Below are positions 42,271-49,175 of a stretch of DNA of 64,000 bases, one piece after another. This DNA is from Plantactinospora sp040120695. GTDB taxonomy: Bacteria > Actinomycetota > Actinomycetes > Mycobacteriales > Micromonosporaceae. The stretch spans positions 62,001-126,000 of the forward strand of contig NZ_JBEEAC010000006.1 of NCBI RefSeq assembly GCF_040120695.1. The letters are read 5' to 3'. Position 1 is the first letter of the stretch, and each line of letters opens with the position of its first letter. A program made the translations under genes and the position numbers. The notes beneath the pieces are model-generated. The model was not told the origin of the DNA. It did no database searches and saw only the letters and a program-made list of their open reading frames with translations.

Positions 42271-43314
42271 ATGCGACCCACAAGGTCTTCGATCCGCCTT
42301 GTCGCGATCGCGTCCGCGGCCGGATCCCTCGTCGCCGGGATGCTGATCGGTGTGCCCGCGCAGGCCGCCCCGGTCGCCACGCCCGAGGCCGCGACCGCGC
42401 TCTCCGAGCGGCTCGGCGCCCGGTCCGCCGGCACCTACCTGGACGACGACGGCAAGATGGTCGTCACCGTGACCGACGAGGCGGCGGCCCGTCAGGTCCG
42501 GGCCGCCGGGGCGACCCCCAGGGTCGTGACCCGCGGCTCCGCCGAACTGGCCCGGGTCACCGCCGAGTTGGACCGGTCGGCCAGGATCCCGGGCACCGCG
42601 TGGTATGTCGACCCGGTCACCAACCAGGTCGCGGTCGAGGTGGACAGCACGGTCACCGGCGCCAAGCTTGCCAGGATCAAGGCCGTCATCGCCCGCTTCG
42701 GCGGCGCCGTCCGGATCCAGTCGATCCCCGGCACGCTGAGCACCACCATCTCCGGCGGCCAGGCGATCTACACCAGCCGCAGCCGGTGCTCGCTGGGCTT
42801 CAACGTCCGCAGCGGCAGCACCTACTACTTCCTCACCGCCGGGCACTGCACCAACGCCGGGGCGAACTGGTCGGCCAGCTCGGGCGGCTCGGTGATCGGC
42901 ACCCGGGCCGGCAGCAGCTTCCCCGGCAACGACTACGGCATCGTCCGGTACGCCAGCGGTATCGCCCAGCAGCCGGGTGACGTCTACCTCTACGGCGGCT
43001 ACCGGGACATCACCGGTGCGGCCAACCCGACCGTCAACCAGTCGGTGCAGCGCAGCGGCAGCACCACCGGGGTGCGCAGCGGCCGGGTGACCGCGCTCAA
43101 CGCCACCGTCACCTACCAGGGCAGCGGCACCGTCTCCGGCCTGATCCGGACCACCGTCTGCGCCCAGCCGGGCGACAGCGGCGGCCCGCTCTTCGCCGGC
43201 AACACCGCGCTCGGGCTGACCTCCGGCGGCAGCGGCAACTGCAGCATCGGCGGGACCACCTACTTCCAGCCGGTCGTCGAGGCGCTCAACGCGTACGGCG
43301 TGAGCATCTACTGA
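42271..43314 (+). CDS. secreted chymotrypsin-like (S1, streptogrisin/alpha-lytic type) protease with propeptide
   Basis: The 347-residue protein has a signal peptide ending near AQA (residue 32), then a ~130-residue propeptide region (VTDEAAARQVRAAGATPRVV ... VDPVTNQVAVEVD) and the mature enzyme from about residue 165. The catalytic triad is visible: His in TAGHC, Asp in GNDYGIVRY and Ser in QPGDSGGPL. Cysteine pairs (CSLG...HC, VCAQ...NC) match family disulphides. The propeptide acts as folding chaperone in this family. The ATG follows GGGAGG. It is a monocistronic extracellular protease divergent from a secreted esterase. Confidence 0.93.
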   Translation: MRPTRSSIRLVAIASAAGSLVAGMLIGVPAQAAPVATPEAATALSERLGARSAGTYLDDDGKMVVTVTDEAAARQVRAAGATPRVVTRGSAELARVTAELDRSARIPGTAWYVDPVTNQVAVEVDSTVTGAKLARIKAVIARFGGAVRIQSIPGTLSTTISGGQAIYTSRSRCSLGFNVRSGSTYYFLTAGHCTNAGANWSASSGGSVIGTRAGSSFPGNDYGIVRYASGIAQQPGDVYLYGGYRDITGAANPTVNQSVQRSGSTTGVRSGRVTALNATVTYQGSGTVSGLIRTTVCAQPGDSGGPLFAGNTALGLTSGGSGNCSIGGTTYFQPVVEALNAYGVSIY

Positions 43315-43377
43315 GCCGACAGCAACCCCGATCGGCGTGATCGGGACCGATGGGCCGCCGGAACACTCCGGCACCCA

Positions 43378-43437
43378 CCGGCCCGGTCACGCCGATCGGC
43401 GCACTCCAGGGTCCGGCCCGGTCACGCCGATCGGCGC
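43378..43437. repeat. 25-bp perfect direct repeat after the protease gene
   Basis: An identical 25-nt unit (ending GCCGATCGGCGC, itself containing the palindrome GCCGATCGGC) occurs at 43378-43402 and 43413-43437. A related GATCGGCGTGATCGG inverted element lies at 43330. It could work as a terminator or be a decayed repeat. Confidence 0.7.
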
Positions 43438-43493
43438 GCTCGGGGGTCCGGCCCGGACGGGCCGCCGGCCGTGCGGATGGCGTCGGTCAACGG

Positions 43494-44163
43494 CTATTGC
43501 GGGTGGCGGCGGGTCGCCCGCCGTTGCGGGTGTGCGGCGGGTCGGCTGTCGTGCCGGAACAGGGCAAGCGTCACCACCAGCGGCCACAGCGCCTCCGAAG
43601 CGGCGGTGAACCGCTCGGCCAGCCCGGCCGACCCGTCGTCGGTCAGCTGCGTCGCCAGCCAGAGCCCGAAGCCGAGCATCAACACCGTGGCGGAGCAGCC
43701 GACGCCGGGGCGCAGCACCCAGGGCCGGTCCCGGACCATGCCGGGTGGCTCGGGCCAGTGCCGGATCGGCGCTGCCCGGTGCGGCAGCGGCAGTACGGCC
43801 ACGGCCGGCCAGACGGCGAGCCCGACGAACCCGATCACGGCGGCGACCCCGTGTGCCGGCGGGGTGTCGGAGTCGACCTTCGGGACCGCCGCCACGACGA
43901 CGGTCGCCAGGCCGCCGGCCGCGTACACCAGCCGGGCGAGTGGACGGACCGGCCGCAGTCCGATCGCGGTGACCAGGTGGGCCACGCCGAGCCCGGCGAG
44001 CAGACCGACCAGGATCACCCGGTCGAGAGGGCCGTACGAGGAGAGCGCGCTGATGGTGTCGGCCCACGGGTCGTATTCGGGCGGCTGCGGTACTCCAGCC
44101 GATGACCAGCAGGCCGGGCAGCGCCATTGCCGAGAGCACGGCCCACCAGGGCACCGCAGGCAT
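43494..44163 (-). pseudogene. DUF998-like membrane protein with a frameshift near its N-terminus
   Basis: Two overlapping frames together make one protein. The first, from the ATG at 44163, gives MPAVPWWAVLSAMALPGLLVIGW. The second frame continues with PPEYDPWADTISALSSYGPLDRVIL and about 200 residues with six hydrophobic segments, typical of DUF998 proteins. The frames meet at about 44080-44100, where one extra base (or two missing) breaks the gene. It may be a real pseudogene or a sequencing error. Function of the family is unknown. Confidence 0.6.
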
Positions 44164-44353
44164 GCCGTCACGATACGTGATCAGGCGGATCCGATCGCGC
44201 GTATCGAAACCGGGGGCGCGCGGCGCCGGCCGGCCAGGGCAACGGCAGCCGGTCCAACCGGGCGCGGTCGGGATGGCGGGTCGGCCGCTCGCCGACCCGC
44301 CATCCACGCGGGTCACCCCGATCGGTCGCCCGATTGGCTCCGGCGACCGCTGC

Positions 44354-45336
44354 CTACAGCGGCTTGTTCGGCCGGGTGGTCGGGGCCGGGGGGATGCTCG
44401 AGCTGTAGCCGTTCCGGGTGCCGTACCAGGTGCTGTTGTGCAGGAACGCCTTCCAGTTGGCGGCGGTGGTGATCGTCCCGGTCAGGCCGACCCGGGTCAG
44501 GTCGGTGCGCACCCCGCCGTCGGTCTGCGGCCCCCAGATGCCGTCGATCGTGACGGAGATGCCCAGATGTAGGTCAGGCACGCCTGGACGGTCTTCACCA
44601 GCACCGGAGAGCCGGAGTTGAAGGTGGTGGTGGTCGCCGTTCCCGACCGCCCGTTGTCCATGTGTACGTGGTTGCGGTGCTCGGCGTTGTACAGGTAGTG
44701 CAGCACGTCGGCCGACCGGTAGTTGATCGCCGCGACGGCGGCCCAGTAGCGGCGGCGGTCGATGTTGAAGTCCCGCTTGGTACCCCAGGTGTCGACCGCG
44801 CACTCGAAGGCGGTGAACCGGTTCCCGCCGTTCGAGTCGAGCATGCTGATCGAGGCGAAGTCGATGGCCCGGCCGTACATGTGCCAGCTGTTCGCCTTGT
44901 CGACGTGCACCCCGAGGACGTTGATTCTCATGGGGTTGCGCCAATGGTCGGGGAGGAGGTAATACCAATCCTCCAGAAAGTACTCGACCCGGTGGTAGAA
45001 CGCTGCGTCGTATGCCCCGGTGAAAGTGTTGCCGAGATAATAGGTCGGTTGGTCCCAGAGTTCGATGCGGGAGACGAGATCCCCGTGGAAGGGCACCACC
45101 AGATCGGTCGGAAACGACTCTGCGCAATTCACCGGCGACGTGCCGCCGGCGTGTGCCGGTACGGCGCCGCCGCCGAGGACCAGGCCCGCCGCCCCCGCGC
45201 CGGCGAGCCCGAGCAGAGATCGCCGGGACCAGGTCCGGCCGCCGGTTGAGCGTCGGCTGTGGGATGCTCGCCATTTTCCCGGTCGCCAGATGTGCCGGTA
45301 GTGGAAATCATTCGACCACCTTCCTGCGCGTCCCAT
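44354..45336 (-). pseudogene. Tat-exported LAS-type (M15/extensin-like) peptidase with peptidoglycan-binding end, frameshifted
   Basis: The first part (from 45336) has a twin-arginine signal (SRRSLLGLAGAGAAGLVLGGG ... PAHA). A domain with SWHMYGRAIDF (H-x6-D) and NHVHMDNG (HxH) follows, the zinc-ligand pattern of LAS D-Ala peptidases and extensin-like proteins. The C-terminal part lies in another frame and reads LGISVTIDGIWGPQTDGGVRTDL, a peptidoglycan-binding-like repeat, up to the stop at 44354. The switch is at about 44560-44575, where two extra bases in ACATCTGGG would restore TYLGISV. The 31 residues before the Arg pair look unusual, so the true start is uncertain. Cell-wall turnover is the inferred job. 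Confidence 0.6.
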
Positions 45337-46205
45337 TCGGGCAGCGTCAATTGACGGAGGGTAGCCAGAAGGAGGCGACGTGGCACGTCGCGCACCACTG
45401 AAACCCCCGTGTCAGCGTCCGGAGCGGCATTTCTGCTCCGGCGCGGAGAAACATATCGTCGCCGATAACCAAGGTCAATACCGGCGGACGAGAGAATCCT
45501 CGACGGCCGTCACCTCGTCAGTGGGGTCGCAGGCTCGACCCCTGATCGGAGGGCTGGCCATGGCGCTCGGCGCGCTACTGGTGGCCGCCGCGCGGTGGGG
45601 TGCGAGGGCACGCCGCTGGACCGGCTGACCCGACCGTTCCGGGTACGGCTGGGCTACCGGCCAGCGGATCGTGTCGCCTGGACCGACCTCCGGGCGGCTT
45701 CCGGCACCCTGAAGTCGCCCGGGAGTCCTCGACCACCTGTGGCATTCCGGCGATCCCTGGTGCCGAGGCGGTCGAGCCGGCCGTTCCCGGGCCGGCGAGC
45801 ACCGCTCAGGTGATCACGAATCGTTTCCCACCAGGGGTGCCGCCGCCCCGGTCCCGCAGGCGTGACCCTGACCGGGCCTGTCGAGTGGCGTACCGCAGAT
45901 CTCACATCGCATTACTCACTCTCCAGGTTCAATCCATTTCGTGGTTGGTCTGTCGCTCGCGTTCGATCTGCCGGCCGAAGGCCGACCTCCGCAACGTCAG
46001 GCGCATCATGGCGGAGTCAACGACTTCCGGATGTCCCCCTTATCGGGACGGCCCGCGCCTGTCGGGTGGGCCGGTTGGCGGGCTGGCTCGGATCCAGCCA
46101 GGCGAGCGTCGTCCGGGACGGCAGCGGTAACATCTACGCCGCGCTCGACCAGTGCGTCGGGCAGGCCCAGCTTGCGGCACACGATCGATGGTGGAAAGTT
46201 TGTTG
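45337..46205. other. 869-nt gene-poor stretch, probably decayed
   Basis: No intact gene is convincing. At 45518-45628 (plus) a frame ends in a membrane helix plus basic tail (LAMALGALLVAAARWGARARRW), like the tail of a surface-anchored protein. The remaining frames have irregular composition. Base composition is more AT-rich than usual at 45430-45500 and 45880-46000. The first ~100 nt should contain the promoter of the Tat-exported protein. Confidence 0.5.
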
Positions 46206-46751
46206 ATGCGTACGGGTGCCCGTATGACGCTGCTCGTCGGGATGCTTGTGGTCGGGCTGGTCGGCTGCGGCGGGCCGAAGGCGCCGGCGCCCCCATCGGA
46301 ACTGCGGGACCCGTGTGAGCTGATCACCGACGACATGCTGGCCCGACTCGCTCCCGGCTCCACATCGATGCCTTCGTCCCAGCTGAGTGAGTTCAGCGGC
46401 ACCCGGCGCTGCGCCGTGGACCTGACCTCCGGCACCGGCGGGATGCGCGGCGACATCGGCATCACTGTCGCGATGGACGGCACCGAAAGCTACGACGAGG
46501 CGTGGCGGGCGGAGCGGTGCGCCAGGATCGGCGGCGAGCCGACGAAGGACGGGCCGGGGGATCACTCCTGCTTCGTCGTCAAGCCCTACCAGGACGGGGA
46601 GGCGCGATTCGACGGGTGGGCGTGGGTCGGCGCCGACTTCGAGGTCCACGTCGCGTACCAATTGGTCAAGCCGGAGACCTTTCCGTCCGGTGCCGAACAG
46701 GACCTCCGCGATCTGCTCGCGGCTGCGGTGGACTCGCTGCCGACGGATTGA
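46206..46751 (+). CDS. putative lipoprotein (DUF3558-like layout)
   Basis: The 181-residue protein begins MRTGARMTLLVGMLVVGLVGCGG: a short signal peptide with the lipobox LVGC, so Cys21 should be lipid-modified and the protein anchored outside the membrane. The rest contains DPCELITDDMLARLAPG, a pattern I associate with DUF3558-type lipoproteins, and paired cysteines (RRCAVDL; RCARIGG; HSCFVVK). The ATG at 46206 follows GGAAAG; starts at 46188 or 46152 are possible. A small perfect inverted repeat TACGGG/CCCGTA sits in codons 2-6. Function unknown. Confidence 0.72.
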   Translation: MRTGARMTLLVGMLVVGLVGCGGPKAPAPPSELRDPCELITDDMLARLAPGSTSMPSSQLSEFSGTRRCAVDLTSGTGGMRGDIGITVAMDGTESYDEAWRAERCARIGGEPTKDGPGDHSCFVVKPYQDGEARFDGWAWVGADFEVHVAYQLVKPETFPSGAEQDLRDLLAAAVDSLPTD

Positions 46752-46787
46752 CCGAGCGGTCGGTCCGGGCCCGCGGCGTCGTGCTGG

Positions 46788-46916
46788 TCACCCTCGCGAG
46801 CTTGGATGCAGGTGACCGCGGAGGAAGGCGAGGATCTCCCGGCGCGCGGGTCGGGCGGCCGGCACCAGGCCGGGGGTACTCAGGAAGGCGTGGGTGGCCC
46901 TCGGATAGCAGTTCAG
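46788..46916 (-). pseudogene. 3' remnant of an alpha/beta hydrolase gene
   Basis: Reverse-strand translation gives LNCYPRATHAFLSTPGLVP and then AARPARREILAFLRGHL before a stop at 46788. This looks like the C-terminus of an alpha/beta hydrolase, where the catalytic His stands in the THAF position. Upstream the frame runs into unrelated sequence and the 3' end of alkB, so only the tail of the gene remains. Confidence 0.42.
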
Positions 46917-47016
46917 ACGGGCGGGGGCGTCCGGTGGACGGCTGCTCGGCGATTCAGGATCGGAGCGCCAGGCGGCAGTTTCCGGATAAGGGTCGAGGTG
47001 AATCCTGGGCTGCCGC

Positions 47017-47718
47017 TCAGGCGACGCCGGTCGGGCGGAACTGGACGCTGACCCGGGGGCCGACCGCCCGCGTCGTCTTCGGCACGGCGTGTTCCCAGGT
47101 GCGTTGGCAGGAGCCGCCCATCACCACCAGGTCGCCGTGCCCGAGCGGGAAGCGCAGGCTCGACGCCCCGCCGCCTCGGCCGCTGTCTCGGCCGGCTTCG
47201 GCCCGGTTCGGCGCGCTGCCGCGCGGGCGCAGCAGCAGCGGTCGGGGTGAGCCGAACGAGACGATCGCGACCATGGTGTCTTCCCGGGCCGAGCGGCCGT
47301 GGGTGTCGCCGTGCCAGGCGACGCTGTCCCGTCCGTCGCGATAGAGGCACATCCCGGCGGTGACGAACGGCTCGCCCAACTCGGCGACGTAGTGCCGGGA
47401 CAGCTCATCGCGGGCTGCGGTCAGCAGCGGGTGGGGGAGTGGCTCGGTGCCGGCATACCAGCGGAGCAGGCGGGGGACATCGACGACATCGTCGTACATC
47501 CGGCGGCGTTCGGCCTGCCAGTCGACCTCGTCGAGCAGGGTACGCAGCACCGCGTCGGAGCCGCTGACCCAGCCGGGCAGGTGGTCGACCCAGGCGCCGG
47601 AGCCCAGCTCGTGCCGGCGCAGCGCCCCGGCGAGCGGGCCGAGGGCGGCACCGTCCCCGGCGATCCCGTCGTCGGTGGCGAGGTCCAGCATCGAGGGCTG
47701 GTAGGCGCCGGCTCTCAT
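47017..47718 (-). CDS. AlkB-family 2-oxoglutarate/Fe(II) dioxygenase
   Basis: The 233-residue DNA/RNA-repair type dioxygenase has iron ligands WHGDTHG (HxD) and the distal His in RTWEHAVPK. The 2-oxoglutarate-binding Arg is in PRVSVQFRPT. The nucleotide-recognition lid region (DEVDWQAERRRMYDDVVDVPRLLRWY) matches bacterial AlkB homologues that demethylate alkylated bases. The ATG at 47718 was chosen (MRAGAYQPSM); an ATG nine codons later is also possible. It diverges from a PadR gene over an 84-nt gap. Confidence 0.88.
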   Translation of the reverse strand: MRAGAYQPSMLDLATDDGIAGDGAALGPLAGALRRHELGSGAWVDHLPGWVSGSDAVLRTLLDEVDWQAERRRMYDDVVDVPRLLRWYAGTEPLPHPLLTAARDELSRHYVAELGEPFVTAGMCLYRDGRDSVAWHGDTHGRSAREDTMVAIVSFGSPRPLLLRPRGSAPNRAEAGRDSGRGGGASSLRFPLGHGDLVVMGGSCQRTWEHAVPKTTRAVGPRVSVQFRPTGVA

Positions 47719-47765
47719 CCGGCCATCGTAGCCACTGTCGAACGCACGTACGATCACCCTCTTAT

Positions 47766-47791
47766 TTACTCAGTAACTACTTATCGAGTAA
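47766..47791. promoter_or_regulatory. operator candidate of PadR-ABC module 2
   Basis: TTACTC (47766-47771) and GAGTAA (47786-47791) are inverted around an AT-rich centre, 12 nt before the PadR start and between it and alkB. Confidence 0.5.
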
Positions 47792-47802
47792 GGTTCCTGC
47801 TC

Positions 47803-48456
47803 ATGCAGCGAAACGCGGTGCGCTGGGGGCTGCTCGCCCTCTTCGCCGACGGACCCAAATACGGCTACCAGCTCAGGACTGAGTTCGACGCCCGCACCGG
47901 CGGCACCTGGGCGCTCAACGTCGGTCAGCTCTACACCACCCTCGACCGGCTGGACCGGGATGGCCTGGTCGCCGCCGCCGGGGCCAACGACGACGGGCGG
48001 ACCGTCTACGCCATCACCGAGCACGGTCGCGTGGCCCTGGCCGAGTGGTTCGCCACCCCGGTCACCGACACCGACCGGCCGCGCAGCGAGCTGGCCATCA
48101 AACTCGCCCTGGCGGCGACCACCCCGGACGTCGACGTGGCCGCCGTCGTGCAGACCCAGCGCACCGAGTCGATGCGGCAGATGCGGGACGTCACCGACCT
48201 GCGCCGCACCGCCGACCAGGACGGCGACGACCTCGCCTGGCTGCTCCTGCTCGACCACCTGGTCTTCGCGTTGGAAAGCGAGCTGCGCTGGCTCGACCAC
48301 GTCGAAGCCACCGTGCTCCGCCGGCGCCGCCACACCGCTCGCCCGGCCAGCTCGGCGGCCGACCAGCCATCCGCAGTCCATCAGCCGACCACAGTCCGTC
48401 AGCCATCTGCGGCCCACCAGCCGGCCGGAGCCGACGAGACGGAGCCGGTGCGATGA
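47803..48456 (+). CDS. PadR family transcriptional regulator (module 2)
   Basis: The 217-residue protein has the winged helix VRWGLLALFADGPKYGYQLRTEFDARTGGTWALNVGQLYTTLDRLDRDGLV, a helical C-terminal domain (residues 85-175), and a tail of about seven-residue repeats (DQPSAVHQPTTVRQPSAAHQPA). It overlaps the ATPase gene by 4 nt and probably represses its own operon. Layout and tail design mirror the PadR of module 1, 11 kb away. Confidence 0.92.
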   Translation: MQRNAVRWGLLALFADGPKYGYQLRTEFDARTGGTWALNVGQLYTTLDRLDRDGLVAAAGANDDGRTVYAITEHGRVALAEWFATPVTDTDRPRSELAIKLALAATTPDVDVAAVVQTQRTESMRQMRDVTDLRRTADQDGDDLAWLLLLDHLVFALESELRWLDHVEATVLRRRRHTARPASSAADQPSAVHQPTTVRQPSAAHQPAGADETEPVR

Positions 48457-49175
48457 GCGACCTTGTGCTGCGGTTCGACCAGGTGAGCCGGACCTACCAC
48501 TCCGGCGAGACCGAGGTGCACGCCCTGGCCGGGGTCAGCTTCGAGGTGGCAGCCGGAGAGCTGGTCGCCGTGATGGGGCCATCCGGCTCCGGCAAGTCCA
48601 CACTGCTCGCCCTGGCCGGCGGGCTCGACACCCCCACCCGGGGCAGCGTCGAGGTCGAGGGCGCCAGCCTCGCCGACCTGGCCCCGACCGCGCTGGCCCG
48701 GCTGCGCCGGGACCGGATCGGCTACGTCTTCCAGAACTACAATCTGGTCACCGACCTGACCGCCGCCGAGAACGTCGCGCTGCCCCGGGAACTCGCCGGG
48801 GTACGCCCCCGGGCGGCCCGCCGCGAGGCACTCGCCGCCCTGGCCCGGGTCGGCCTGGACGAACTCGCCCACCGCTTCCCCGACCAGCTCTCCGGCGGGC
48901 AGCAGCAGCGGATCGCGATCGCCCGGGCACTGATCGGGCAGCGTCGACTCGTCCTCGCCGACGAGCCGACCGGCGCGCTGGACTCGGCGACCGGCGAGGC
49001 GGTGCTGCGCGTACTCCGGACCCAGGTCGACGCGGGCGCCGCCGGGGTGATGGTCACGCACGAGCCCAGGTACGCCGGCTGGGCCGACCGCACCATATTC
49101 CTTCGCGACGGCCGGCTGGTCGACTCCACCGGACCCCGAACCACCGCAGCACAGCTCCTCGGCGGGCACGCATGA
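48453..49175 (+). CDS. ABC transporter ATP-binding protein (PadR-ABC module 2)
   Basis: The 240-residue MacB/LolD-type ATPase has Walker A GPSGSGKST, Q-loop YVFQNYNLV, signature LSGGQQQR, Walker B LVLADEPTGALDS and the H-loop in VTHEPR. All catalytic residues are intact. It is coupled by 4-nt overlaps both to the PadR gene and to the permease gene. Confidence 0.95.
   Translation: MSDLVLRFDQVSRTYHSGETEVHALAGVSFEVAAGELVAVMGPSGSGKSTLLALAGGLDTPTRGSVEVEGASLADLAPTALARLRRDRIGYVFQNYNLVTDLTAAENVALPRELAGVRPRAARREALAALARVGLDELAHRFPDQLSGGQQQRIAIARALIGQRRLVLADEPTGALDSATGEAVLRVLRTQVDAGAAGVMVTHEPRYAGWADRTIFLRDGRLVDSTGPRTTAAQLLGGHA

Noticed and set aside
44080..44100. Programmed frameshift in the DUF998-like gene
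   Set aside because: No slippery heptamer or downstream pseudoknot is evident; mutation or sequencing error is simpler.
45925..45950. GGTTCAATCC resembling a tRNA T-loop
   Set aside because: The flanking five bases on each side do not pair, and no acceptor or anticodon arm fits around it.
45600..46130. 176-residue plus-strand frame in the gene-poor stretch
   Set aside because: No start signal, irregular composition and no recognisable motif; not supported as a gene.
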